A stretch of 64,000 nucleotides of DNA, taken from Diprion similis. Lineage: Eukaryota; Arthropoda; Insecta; Hymenoptera; Diprionidae. Both the position numbers and the translations under genes were made by a program. The stretch lies in the NCBI RefSeq assembly GCF_021155765.1, contig NC_060110.1, positions 18,560,001 through 18,624,000 on the forward strand, in the 5' to 3' direction. This document shows, one piece after another, positions 38,010 through 50,579 of this stretch; position 1 is the stretch's first letter, and each line of letters starts with the position of its first letter. A model generated the notes under the pieces. The model made no database searches and was not told the DNA's origin. It worked only from the letters and a program-made list of their open reading frames with translations.

Positions 38010-39960
38010 GGCTGATGGGAATGCGTGTTTAGAAGGGTAATGTCGAAAGGGACTCGGTTGAGACCGATAAGCGTAGATGTTGACACGCGGCGCGACTAAC
38101 GACTGTCACTTCCGACAGCCGGACTTCAACTATCCCAAGTCACCGTCGAACCCATACCGACCCCTTCCATGACGCCGCTTCGTTTTATCAACTCCGTATC
38201 ACGCCACACTTGTGACAGCGTTTCCACATACACCCATTCTACACAATACACGCGAATGAGTGGCGTGGCCCCTTCACCCCACCCTTTCGGCCACGCTGCG
38301 CCGTAACGTTATTTATATTAGCCGCCGGCGACGAGCTTGTGCCGCTCTATACAGCAATCCCGATGAATTATGTGAATCTCTATTGAATGCTAGGTTCGAC
38401 TGGTAACGACTCATAGGCAAATTCGTTAGCGCAGAGCAGAGCAAATCGGACTGTAAGTGATGATGGATGATGAACGAGTCCATGGATAATAATACCTATA
38501 GTACTAGTAATAAAAACAATTTAGAAAGTAACGACTTCAATTGTTTCTGTCTGATTTGAGCAAGCAGACCCGTTCGGAATTCATATTTTGGATAGTGTTT
38601 ATCACATTACGAAGATCGTCAGATCCAGCCGTAATGAGAAAACACTGATTTTTTCAAGTCAGAGCTTATTGTCAAAACTATAAATAACTGATAGTTGACT
38701 GAGAACAGAAACTTTTCTTTTGTGATCCCAAGGAATTGGTAACGTTATCTAGTAGTATTATAGTTCGATGATTGTTCAAGAAACTGTAATCTCGGTTACT
38801 TATCGTTTAAGATTTCTCAACAAGACGAACGTTACCCTGAAGTTTCTTTTACACATCTTCTATAATGGAAATTTGAATTCTCGGCTAGAACTGTCTATGA
38901 AAGAGTCTAGATAACTTGAAATCATAGTCAGTACTTGCATTGAACATAAATATATTCAACATGAGAAACGCAGTATTTTGAATCCTTGAAACCCTTGGAA
39001 GAGTTAGTAAAAATTGACTTGATGTGACAAGCTTCTTGTTTCTGCAGCAATTTATGAGGTCTTGGAGTGGTTAGAAATTGTTCACTCAAGTCTGCACTCT
39101 GTTGTCAGTAGAGGCTGGGTTTTATCTTATGAAAATATGTAACAAGTATACTGCCTTCTTTACTCAATTCACAGTAATGGTATCAATGTGAATGTTGAAT
39201 GTTACAATCTATTGTTCCTAACTTCGTTCAACGGGCACACACACTATATTTCTGGATTACAAGTGTCAGCTCAATAAAACAACTCTATGTACTACGTCCA
39301 TACGTGCATTAGTATAATTAAGTAACAATCAAATCAGAACTGATTGCAGCTTTACCAATGTGACGATTGGTTTAAATATTCATTTAATGTTTTTGCCACA
39401 CAAGAATATTTTTCAAGCTACTGTCAAGAGGCAAAATTTAGGTACATACGCCAAAGTTCGAAATAAATCTCTATTGAACTCAATATAAGTATTTTTATAT
39501 AAACGTAAATGATTATCACGTATTACATCAAGTTGATATTTTTTTCTGATATTACTGCTCAAGTTCAATCAGAAGTTTTGTGAAATGATAAGCAGCAAGC
39601 TCCTATCTGATCATGTATAATCTGGCAAACGAATTTTTGATAAATAACAGTGATTGGTTCACAATTTATTACACGTCTTATCTATATGATAATTGTATTG
39701 CCCACACGCTAAATTAGAATTTTATGGTATAAGTTAGTAATAAATAGGAAAAGAATAAAATATTTTTCTCTCAGTACCGTAGTGACATTTATTGAGTATA
39801 TTCATTGATCACATCAGTAGCAAGACGAGTGATGATGATGAGATGTAATCAAGTTAAATACCGTTGTCACGCAACATTCAAATACTGAACGAAGTGCAGC
39901 ATAACTTGCTGCATTGGTTATTCAAGTTCAAATGCAATAAATTGTTTTCGTCTTTTAATT
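38010..39960. other. Spacer between Snr1 3' end and SLC25A1 start
   Basis: Both neighbours read leftward, so this holds the SLC25A1 promoter (GC-rich part about 38050-38360, with GCCGCCGGCGACGAGC) and the 3' UTR of Snr1. The rest is AT-rich and I see nothing in it. Confidence 0.5.
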
Positions 39961-41480
39961 TTACCACCCTGGTGTAGTATTAGCCAATCTCCGCATTCGT
40001 CTGTAACATGAATAGTTATTAGTTCCAAATGAATTTTTTTCAGATTAGATGAACATTTCAATAAAACAAACATATAAAATGCAATAATTAATTAATTTCT
40101 ATCTTACCGAGTGTTTCTGTCTTGATCTCTTATCTTCTTTTCCATTTCCGCATCAGTCAGGGTCTCGAGGAAGGGCGCCCATTGGTCGGCTTCTGAGGGA
40201 GGTCTAAATGGTACTTCAACAGTTGGCAGTGGCGCTTCAGAAAATGCGTATGTTCTTTGATGCCATGACAATTGACCTCGGACGCTGCAAGTTTTCATTT
40301 TTCGTCATAGAATAAGAAATTATATTTATGATAAAACACATCAAAACAATATGGTAAGCTTAAAATTAAATTTCATATCAATTCAAAGTTCGTTAAATTT
40401 TCACCTATAGGCAATGGCGGTGACAAATTCTCCTCCAAGCCCCAACTCAGCGCAAAGTTTCATTGCAAATTTTTCTGGATTATTCTCTTTCTCAGACATA
40501 TCCCATTCAACTTGATCAACCAATGACGTATTTCCAACATGAATATTCAACTTAATAATGACTCTTTGATCACACTGATCTTCTAAGATAGTCTCTTGAG
40601 GGAATGCTTCAATTTGTTGTCTAATTGCTTGTGCGATAGCAGGGACAAATGTTAAGGGATTCAGATCCAAGTCGTCGCACAAAACTTCTGCAAACTGTTC
40701 TGGTGTTATCAGGCTTTCTAGAAGAGGCAAAAGTTTGTTTGGTCAAAATAGGATGAAAATTACTTAAAATTAATGAACTACGTAAAACTTGCTACAATTA
40801 ATCACGCTACCATTCTTGTTCCATGTAAAAGTATCTCTAAGTTTTTGCCCTTCAATTTCCATGTCTAAACGTATTGGGACAAGCATCTCTTGTTGAGCAG
40901 CATTTTCTAAATTTGCAGATGGATCTGTATCATCAAAGCTGCAAGAAGTAGATGAGATAAGATAAAATTATATATAACTTTCTTGTTCAGCAGGGTGCGA
41001 ATAAAAAGAAAATCTCAACTTTTCTTACCATAGAGGAAAAGTTCTGACTTTTTTAGTGTGAACTCTGTTGCGATTAATGGGCGTAGCTTGCGGTACAGCA
41101 TCGAGATGTGAGCTGTTTGGTAAACTTGGAACCCAGGACATAGATTTTTTAGATTTTCCTTCTCTAGGAGCAGGTGGTTCAGTCGAATGGACCGAAACAG
41201 CCTTGTATTTATCATCATTGCCTTCTATAATGTCTTCAACTTCACTGGCACGTAACAAAGATACGCTGGAGGCGAGAACATGCTGACTAAGACCAAGTTC
41301 GACGAGTTTTTTTCTTTCGTCATTGGTTATAGATCTTCTGAACATGCCAGGGTATCTTTTGTACAAAGAACCACGAAAGAGACGCAAATAATTCCCAACT
41401 TCTGAACCGATGCAATAATATTCTCCATTTTCTTCAACTTGAAAACTTATGGGCTTATCGCCGTACGTTCGTAATGCCAT
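39961..41480 (-). CDS. Snr1: SNF5/SMARCB1 subunit of the SWI/SNF (BAP) remodeller
   Basis: Five exons: 41029-41480, 40811-40938, 40405-40717, 40108-40284, 39961-40000, in phase, 369 residues (human 385). It is a core nuclear subunit of BAP/PBAP complexes. The N-terminal winged-helix-like domain starts [20 protein letters not shown]. The two SNF5 repeats follow: [40 protein letters not shown], then [14 protein letters not shown] and [29 protein letters not shown]. The C-terminus [20 protein letters not shown] is the conserved basic helix that contacts the nucleosome acidic patch. The last exon has 40 bases and ends RLANTTPGW, close to the vertebrate form. Confidence 0.97.
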
Positions 41481-43367
41481 TTTATCAACTTTAATTAACT
41501 TTAGCCACTAAGTTTCTGTGTATACACTGTTTATTAATGCGGTATTTTAACAATTCCTGCTTTGAACGTAGAGGCCGGATTGTTGTTTATTGGATATGAA
41601 ACAAACGCTTGTTTGTGTGATTTCCGATCGTTGCGTTGATCGATGTTTTGCTATGCCAAAAGAATACGAAAAATCGTAATAGCTGTCAATTATCAATTTG
41701 ATTATTGCTTTTTTCGTATTTCGTCGATGTCTGAAACATTACAAAAAACTTGGTTTGAGATTCTAACCTCTGATTCACACAGCGTCAGTAAACATGGATC
41801 ATAGAACAATAATAGAGGACCAGCAGGTAGAAGCGCTGATGCTAACAGGGTTTGAAATCTGAACTTTGGCCGTCTACTTACCAAAAATTACCACTACGAG
41901 GCGCTGATTTGAAGTCGGAAATTTCTCACGAAGTCGCGAGTAAACTTTCAACAAACGATCATTTGATAAAAATGTATATTATGCATTAAATTTGAATGTA
42001 TTTGTCTAGGATTCATCATTAATTATTCCAAATTGAATTTCAAATTCACGGTATTGCATCAGCTAATAATTATTAAATAATTAATCTGATCTCCTTTAGT
42101 TTATTCATACTTTAGACATGATTCTTGTATGTACCATCTGTCCAGTTCTAAAGTTCAACTCACACAATTTTTAAATTTGAACACTTTGTGTACTGAAATG
42201 GGAACATGACAAAATATTTGGACACATAATTTTGCTTTACGAAATTGCATGTAACTATAGACTGTTCAACTTGCGCACAAATCTGAGTTTACAGCATAAG
42301 CTGTCAGTAAATTTTTACTTGATTTGCACGAACCCATAACTAATTTGAAATTGAATTCTCTATTTGATACAAACAGCTTTTTAAATCATCAATTGTAAAT
42401 TAATCGGAAAAACAACAATCCACGCAGAACAAATCCGAGAACGATAACGTTACACACATTTTTTTTTTTTTTTTAACCAGGTATATGCCTTATAGACCAT
42501 ATTCTATAACACACAATAATAAACGCTACATATGAAACTCATCTTCACACTTACTCATACCACTTCATTTACATTCCGCTGCCAAAAAGCGAATGACGCT
42601 GAGCGAAATTTGCTCGTCCCGCGCAATTTTGCTCACTCGGAGCGAACTGCGCACAGCAGTTAAATGCCCTAATACTACGTACGACGCAGGCTGATATTTG
42701 GGGAATTGCCTTTGCTCGCGGCGCGTGAATTAGATTCGACGAATTTGAATACGATGAACCGAATATGTGACTGATTTTGAATAAAGCATATAATACAATG
42801 TGAAAAAAAATTTCATAATATATCCAACTTAGAAACATATTTTAAAAATGGGTTATAATTTTATAAAAACTTTATTATAAAATAATGTTGTATGTAAGTA
42901 GTAATATAAATTTGCTTCTATGCAAATACGCTACATGGATGAAATATGTGATAATTCTGCAGTTTCGTACTACTACAGATAGTTCTGAGGAATTCCAGCT
43001 TCGCTTACACTATTTACATTTTATATTGGATTCAACCGTTATCTATTAGGATATTCATTATTCAACTTTTGACTGATACACATTGGCGCTCTTAGAACAA
43101 TAATAATGCCTATATTGATCATACCTGTCAGTTAAAAAACTGGTATCGTTAAATGAAGTAATTCTAATCTGATGAAAAACGGAGATAAAAACTTTTTTTT
43201 ACATGATTAAAATTATTCCTCACAGAATATAAAGAGTAAATCAAAATATATTTACATTGGTTAGCTTTTTTCCTTTTTCGTATGAAGAATCTATTACAGT
43301 GGATTCTAAAAGAAAATGAAGCATTGAGTGATAAAAGGACCTTGTGAAATTGATAATCGGTACTATG
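41481..43367. other. Spacer with Snr1 promoter and zinc-finger 3' UTR
   Basis: Snr1 must start in the left part (41481 to about 41700). No gene is supported. There is a GC-richer island at about 42578-42735 with many GAGCGAA/TTGCTCG motifs, including the near-palindrome GAGCGAAATTTGCTC, whose nature is unknown. A poly-T run lies at about 42460-42474. Minus-strand AATAAA (TTTATT at 42871-42876) may end the zinc-finger mRNA. Confidence 0.45.
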
Positions 43368-46336
43368 TTACATATTGGGATAAATTGTATAATAAGGATT
43401 TTTCAATTGCTTTCCATCTATTGCGTAAAAATGAGGGTCTCCAACTGCAAAGGACTGACTGATATGGGTCGGAAGAGTTTTTTGACTCTGAACAGTCGTG
43501 ACCAAATACTGTGGCGTTGGAGCTTGTGCAACCTGAGGTTCACTGGGGACAATTTTTCTTTGGGAGTAAATCAACATTTGTGGTACTGTGGAAACGTCAT
43601 TTTGATTGGCATTGTCAACTGAAACTGTATAAGTGGATGCTGATCCTGACAATTGTTGCGCTCTGCATTTTTTTGTATGAGCATACAAAGAGCCAGCATT
43701 GTTATAGCGCTTGGAACATATTTTACATGCATATGGTCTCTGGCCAGTATGAGTATAAGTATGTTCATTCAGGGAAGTCAACCGTCTGAATGATTTCATG
43801 CATATTTGACAATGATATTTTGCCTCTCCTGTATGCATCGTTATGTGTCTAGCTAGCGTGTTAGCTCTGGCAAATGCTCTACTGCAATACTGACATATAT
43901 ATGGTTTTTCACCACTATGCGTGCGGAGATGCAACTGCAAATATGTACTCTTGGTAAATGCTCTACTGCAAACATTGCAAACGTATGGCTTAATTCCTGT
44001 ATGAGTTCTCATATGGGCTACTAGCGATCCACTTTGTGCAAAGCACTTGCTGCATACTTCACAAAGGAAACGTTTTTGTGGCTCTTTGATACGTTTGTGT
44101 CGTTCCATATGGTTGGCCAATGATTGTGCCTGAGCAAATGCCTTTGGACACATAGCGCATTGATGAGGTCTGCACTTTTTTTCCTATCAAATCAATCAGT
44201 CAGTTATTTTTTAAATATAAAAGATTTATATAATTTAATAAAGATTGAATCAAGAAGTCTTACTTTTACAAAATTGTTAAAACTATCAGACAACTGAAAT
44301 TTATGAATTCGCAATCCTAAATGCAAAAAATATCTCACCTTCCTTTTGGATTCGGCACTTTCATTTGGTCTACTTTCGTTATCTGTATCATCATCTTCAT
44401 CGTCAGATGCCCCAAAAATTTCTTCTTTGTGTTTCGACTGCTCATGATCTTTGAGTTTATCTAATCTAGAGAATTCCTTTCCACACGTTGAACAATTGAA
44501 TCTAAGACCACTGTGGGTTGATACATGCCTTTTCAGATTTCCCTTAGTTGCAAAAAGTTTACCACATTGAGTACACTGTAAGCCTTCGAGCGGTAAATCG
44601 TCGTCATCAGATTCGTTTATTTTGGAATGAGATGAATCAGTTTGATGGTCCAGTGATTCTTCTATTGTTGTCAGCTGCCCGGTATGATTATCTGAATTTT
44701 CATATTTTTCATATTCAGGGTGAGTTTTAATGTGGGAAAGAAATGATTTCTGATAGGTGAACTGTTTCGCACAGACTTTGCATTTCATTTTATAGTTTTT
44801 TTTATCTGTTTTCTGCTTGTCTATCGAAATGTCAATATCATATTCTAACTTTTCCCCTTTTCTATCAGTATCTATTGCGCCACAATTATTATCAACATCA
44901 ACTCTGTTTTCATTTTTCAAAGAATCGTGATTATCTGACACATGATTCTTCAGCTTTGCAACAGTAGAAAATTGTTTGTCACACAAATAGCAAACGTATC
45001 TCAATTTAGTTTTGTGCTTGTGAATGGTCATGTGTCGTTGCAGAGCTATATTTGTGGCAAAGCTCTTGATACAGTGAGGACATTTTCGTCGACTGGTTCT
45101 CGTGATCAATGGTTTCTCTTCATCACTATCATTCATTTCTTCATTGAAAATTTGACAATTGTTGGGTTTTAATTTGTCTGATTCAAATGAAACATCAGCT
45201 TCGTCATCCCCCTCAGAGAGTAGACTATTTTTTAATTCAAATTTGAGATCATCATGAAAAACAATTTCGTCCTGGTCATTCCTCTCTCCTTCTAACAACT
45301 CACATTCCTCTGACAATGGGATATCCTCTTGTTTAATAGGTTCTGGTTCAATATTTTGATCTGTTGAATCAATCAATTTACCTACTGTAACACCCTGATC
45401 ATCAAGCAATATCTCTGTATTCTCTAAAGCAGATATTATCTCGCGCTGACTAAAATCGTCATCTTTCTCTATATGCTTATCAATCGATTCATCGCTCAAA
45501 CTTTTATCCTGCATTTCCTCCTCTTGTGAGGACTCGTTACCACTCATGCACTCCTCACTGATTTCAAAGGTTACTGCACTTTGTTTATCATCAAAATTAG
45601 TCAATACTACACTCTTTATCTCTTGTGCAGCTTGTGATTTTGATTCACTCTGCATTTCCAATTCCTTTATTCCTGTTTGCTGATTAGGAATTTCGTCAGC
45701 AATGGCTTCCGTGATAACATCGTTGATCGATTGTGACAATGACTCCTTAGCTGCATCTCTATCGTCTTTTATATTCGATAGCAATATTTTACGTAAAACA
45801 GCATCAGATTTTTCAACCTGACACTTGAAATCGTAGGACATATCCAATAGCTGGCGACATGAGAAGCAAATAATACTTGGGAGTCCGTCGCCGTGTTCTA
45901 CCTGTAAAAATGGTTAAAAATACATTCCCGACAATCTGAACATCGAATTGCAATGAAGTGTGAAGTAATGATAGTAGTAGTGCAACAAACAAAATGCAAA
46001 CGATTGTTTATATTACAAATGAAGTTTGGGTGGTTGAATTAGCGACATGTATTGTTACCAATTGATCGGAAATTAGTTTTCATGGTAAATATAAATTTAA
46101 AAAAAACAAAACACGTTGATGATCATACTATAACAGTAATGATACGATTGAAAATGCCCAAAGCTAACCTGTATAGCAGCAAACGCCATGATTTTTCTTG
46201 GAATATCTTCGTCATTTTGGAATAATTCCCAAAACTCATTACAATTTTTTAAACAAATACGACATTCCTGGATAGAAACTGACTCAACTTGCGAGACACA
46301 TTCGGCTATTTGTACTTTTGCCACTTCCATTTCCAT
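43368..46336 (-). CDS. ZAD-domain C2H2 zinc-finger protein
   Basis: Three exons: 46169-46336, 44339-45901, 43368-44183, all phase 0, 848 residues. The N-terminal ZAD (zinc-finger-associated domain) shows its four cysteines in ECRICLKNCNEFWELF (residues 25-40) and SIICFSCRQLL (65-75), split by intron 1. An acidic, Ser/Asp/Glu-rich middle follows. Eleven C2H2-type fingers come next: five spaced ones in exon 2 and six in near-perfect tandem in exon 3 with TGEKP-like linkers (HSGEKPYICQYC, HTGQRPYACKIC). The last finger ends H-x3-C. It is probably a sequence-specific nuclear DNA-binding protein; ZAD usually mediates dimer formation. I cannot assign an ortholog. The ATG at 46336 was preferred because it fits the ZAD start. 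Confidence 0.92.
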
Positions 46337-46941
46337 CACGAAGAGATACTCCGCTGAGCCCCGTTTTGCTGCGCCATTTGCTTGATTTTATACCAAGTGA
46401 CGTAGCGTAGCGCTTAGCAATTAAGATAGACCGGTGAATGTGTTCGAAAATCTTCCGAGCAAAGAGAATTCAAAACAGTTCTGTCTTCTTCTCACTCGGG
46501 TTAAAAGAAAGGGATGGGAACATAAGACTTCTGGAAGAGTACTGAGTAGCTTCAAACTCAATATTATGAGCCATCCAGGTAAGTCATCAATGGATTATAT
46601 ATGCTACACGCAAATATTAACGTATCATAACGTATAAAATACATGCTGTTGTTGCAGCAGCAACAGTTACTTATGACACTGTTGCTTTGGGAACACGAGA
46701 ACACCCTAGTCTCCGCCATGAAATTCAAAGTAAAATAGCCTGACAGCTTGTGACCGCCTGCCGCGTATCATCGTTAATCAGCATGAACATTGCCCGTGGC
46801 TCAAAGCTGTGAGCTGTCATGTGGTTGAGCAATTTCCAATCTGTTTGATTAGAATTATATTATATTATACTTGACGTGGCTAATCGCGTGAAGTGTTGCC
46901 TGTGATAATACATAGTAGATTTGTTGAAAGTTGAGGATGCA
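46337..46941. promoter_or_regulatory. Divergent promoter region, zinc-finger gene (-) and Syx5 (+)
   Basis: The zinc-finger start (46336) and the Syx5 ATG (46942) are about 600 bp apart and face away from each other. The stretch contains a strong donor CCATCCAG|GTAAGT at 46578/46579 and an acceptor TTGTTGCAG at 46657, which suggest a transcribed, spliced leader on the plus strand. A 32-codon reading frame runs across that junction (listed separately). Confidence 0.5.
46566..46743 (+). CDS. Candidate spliced microprotein or upstream ORF in the Syx5 leader
   Basis: ATG at 46566-46568 leads to a strong donor (46578|GTAAGT). Joining to the acceptor at 46657 gives 32 codons ending with TGA at 46741-46743. 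The peptide begins MSHPAATVTYDTVALGT and ends EIQSKIA. Most of it comes from one exon whose frame stays open over 84 bases. I recognise no family. It could be a real microprotein, a regulatory uORF, or, if a weak donor inside ATTCAAA|GTAAAA is used, the N-terminal extension of a longer Syx5 isoform, since phases allow entry into the frame read at 46916. Confidence 0.35.
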
Positions 46942-48788
46942 ATGCCAGCGCGTAGACGACGAGGTGGCTCCGAACACGAAATTGATCCAATGATCACAAC
47001 CTCCAACAGTGCATATCAAAATCGCGATTTTGGACATCAATACCACAATGATAGAGTTGTTTCTCAACAACTAGATATCAACAATAAACAGCAAGAAGCT
47101 AACTTAGTTACAATGACTTCACGAGACAGGACCAAAGAGTTTGCAAATGCGATTCGCACGATGCAGGGAAGGACAGTGGCGCGAGCTGCTGTTATGAGAG
47201 ATCCTAGACAGGCTCGTCAGATACAGAGTTATTCCAATTTTATGATGATCGCTAAGAACATTGGAAAGAATATCGCTAGCACTTACACAAAATTGGAAAA
47301 ACTTGCGTTGCGTAAGATGATGTTTAATTAATATTCAATAGTACATTGGTATAGTTGTTACTTTCACTTTTCACACAAATGGAAACTTTCTTCTCAATCC
47401 TAGCTATCCTTCAAATGTTAAGTGGCTGTAGACAGTGATTGAAAATTTAAATGAAATGACATGAATGTAAGAATTTCACTGCAAATAAAATGCTTATGCT
47501 TATGTTGTCAGGTTTAGAAATAGTTCGATATTCATCTACAACGTTCATGGTGTTTCTTGTTATTTTAGTGGCAAAGAAGAAATCATTGTTTGACGATAGA
47601 CCATCAGAAATTCAAGAATTGACTTACATCATAAAGGGGGATTTGAATAGTTTAAATCAGCAAATAGCAAAATTGCAAGAAGTAGGTAGACAACAGCGGG
47701 AGAGTCTTGGGGCGACGCGTGGCCATCACCTAGCTTCTCACTCCTCTTCTGTAGTTGTCGCTCTGCAATCAAAATTAGCCAACATGTCTAACCATTTCAA
47801 AAACGTTCTTGAAGTGAGGACAGAAGTGAGTATAACAAGCCAGACTTATCACAATGGACTTCATAAATTCAAACAAATACATACATAATTTATGTCTAGA
47901 TTATGAATTTCCGAATTCTGATCATTTCAACTTCTTAGTCTAATGGTCCATTTTTTTTTTTTTGTTTTTTTTAATTTTATGCTCAACGCTGAACATAAAA
48001 TGCATTTGAGCCTCCTGGCTGTTCTGCGCATTACACTTATGTAATTAGACTATTACATTCTGATGTTATTGATATAATTTAGTAACTACCAGCCATGTAT
48101 ACATGAAAACACAATAATGGTTTTCTATTTACTTGAAACGAACTTGCATAGAACTTGAAACAACAACAATGCCGAAGGGAGCAGTTTACACAAGGATCAG
48201 TGTCTGCGTCGTTACCTCCTAGTGCAGTATCGGGGCGACAAGGTTCCTTGCTTCTTCAAGAAGAAGCAAATTCATCCTCTGTTAGCATAGACTTGGAACC
48301 CGCAATGGGACAGCAAGTGATGCAGCGTCAAGCTGTCCTCTACGATGAAACAGTGAGTAATGAGTTGAGCTTCTTATCAGTAATTGGAATAACAGGTATT
48401 CTATAACTCTCATTGAATTTCCCCAGGATACTTATGTACAGTCGAGATCAGATGCTATGCAAAATATTGAATCTACAATTGTCGAACTTGGAGGAATCTT
48501 TCAACAACTGGCTCACATGGTCAAAGAACAGGAAGAAATGGTTGAAAGGTATGGTAGTTCTAAAGTACGTTATTCGAACGAATGTTTCATTACTATAAAA
48601 ATACGACATTTTGTTTGTTCAATTTCAGGATAGACAGTAACATTCAAGATACCGAGTTGAACGTAGAGGCTGCACATGGTGAAATTTTAAAATACTTCCA
48701 ATCAGTCACGAACAACCGGTGGCTGATGATAAAAATTTTTGCTGTTCTTATATTCTTCTTTATATTCTTCGTTGTCTTTGTAGCATAG
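46942..48788 (+). CDS. Syx5: Syntaxin 5, Golgi Qa-SNARE
   Basis: Five exons: 46942-47311, 47569-47825, 48152-48352, 48427-48548, 48629-48788, in phase, 369 residues. It is the Qa-SNARE for ER-to-Golgi and intra-Golgi fusion. After a variable N-terminus, SRDRTKEFANAIRTMQ matches the family's N-terminal peptide, which binds Sly1. The Habc bundle contains KKKSLFDDRPSEIQELTYII and LNSLNQQIAKLQ, and the family-specific LEVRTENLKQQQCRREQF follows. The SNARE motif NIESTIVELGGIFQQLAHMV carries the zero-layer Gln. A tail anchor (WLMIKIFAVLIFFFIFFVVF) ends the protein at FVA. The ATG at 46942 is the first clear in-frame start, but a spliced upstream extension is possible. AATAAA at 49010-49015 may end the mRNA. 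Confidence 0.95.
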
Positions 48789-50579
48789 GGTCAAAATCCA
48801 TCAAAACTATATACTATTACAATTATGTATATTATCTGACCATTTACTTGTATTAAGAACTTATTAAAAAAAAACCATCTGTTAAACTGACGCGGGAATA
48901 ACTTTTTTTCTATAAAGTAGCTTCAGAGTGAATATTGTACCATAAGCATTCAAATTATATATTCACAACTGTTCCGATTACGAGTATTAGCGATTTTTAA
49001 CATTTTTTAAATAAAACTATTTGCATCCATAGGTATGTATGTCATCAAACTATACCGTACATAGTCGAAATTAGGACATATTCAATTAAATAATCATATG
49101 ATAGTTAATTGAATTGTATTATCTTCGAATAGCTATATTTGTACGGTGTAGTTGACAATATTATAGTTTTACCGTAATCACCTAGTAAGAGAATAATCTT
49201 TTCGAGCTTCTAATGTTGAAAATTCTTGCAATATTAATTTATCTATGTTAACTTTGATTCAATGTCGTTTAACACGGCCAATTCGTGAACTGAATTTTTA
49301 TGCATCCCCATCTAATAATTGTATCGAATGAAATACAAGTTATTGAGGCCTGGACCAATTGTGTGAACTGGTATAGTCATAAGACTGCCCTTGACACTTG
49401 ACCGCAATTCGTATAGGATTACTTGCGGTTCATGTGTCCCATTGTGGATATAACAAGTAGCAACAGTTAATCGCAATAAAATATTACACACAGAATAGTA
49501 TCTATTCTTGCCTAGCTGGGTGCCTTATATGTATATTCTAAAGGAGTGGCAGTACAACTTTATACGGCAACACAATCGATCTTGGCTTTTACAATAGTAA
49601 TGAATAAGGAATGAAGTGCGCCTTCATTTCACAAACTGCATAACTGCAATTCTGGTATTGGCAACTTAAACTATTGTATCACTAGATTGTGGTTTACGCG
49701 AGTGAATAGGCTGGTTATATTTGTATAAAGATGTTTAGGCAAAGGTTGATAGAAAAATAAAATTAAAATAATACATTATATATAAAGTTAACGCACTTTA
49801 TGACATTCCTCAGTACCGTAGTAATTTCGCTCAGCAGCTATTACTTATTTTATTCAAACTTGGAATTGAGATTTCATTTCTAACGATACACGATCAAGAT
49901 TGAAGTTTTATAGAGATATAATAGTAACTTTCTCGAAATTATTTTTTATAGATTTAAACTCGACTAGACAAATTAAATCCATATGTTAATTTGTAAAATG
50001 TTGACAGTAAATTTAAAAAATACATTTAATAAATGATCGTTTTATGAGAATAATTATCCCAGACTTCAGTCAAATATGAAGCCATAACTCGCGAGTAATA
50101 ATAAATTACAATTTATTTTGATTCGTTAAAATCATAAATGTACATTTCACAGTGTGATTGTTATACTAAATATTACAAATTTTTTTCAACATGATTTCAA
50201 TAATCACAATTTATTTTTATACAAATGTTCATCATATCTCTATGCATATATATAAATATGTATACCTGCATTCCTTTGAAACGTTCGACTATAACATTAT
50301 CTGAAACCATGTAGTGTAAGCTATTTTGTATTTCCGCAAAAACTCTTACTTGAAGTGATTTGGTATTAATACGTCAGCAAGTACGAATTTTGCTACATTC
50401 GAATTTCATCAAAATCAGACGAAAATTTTCGAACGTTGCTACATCCAAGCTAGCGATAAGTTTTTCAAAGTATTGATAATGCATCATTCAAATTTGAACT
50501 AGCATCATTTTATAAAACGGAAGGAAATGTATGGAATGAAATATTAAACGTATTTCTGGTTCCAGATAACACAAAAGGC
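48789..50579. other. Convergent 3' spacer, Syx5 and Tango1
   Basis: AT-rich with no credible open frame. It should hold both 3' UTRs. AATAAA on the plus strand at 49010-49015 suits Syx5, and TTTATT near 50113 (minus-strand AATAAA) could serve Tango1. Nothing else is recognised. Confidence 0.5.

Noticed and set aside
41702-41884. Minus-strand open frame of 60 codons beside the Snr1 promoter
   Set aside because: No family similarity, no splice partners and no sign of a promoter. It lies in the upstream spacer and is explained by chance.
42569-42838. Minus-strand 89-codon frame over the GC-rich island
   Set aside because: It is produced by the local GC-rich motif cluster, begins with a low-complexity hydrophobic run and resembles no family.
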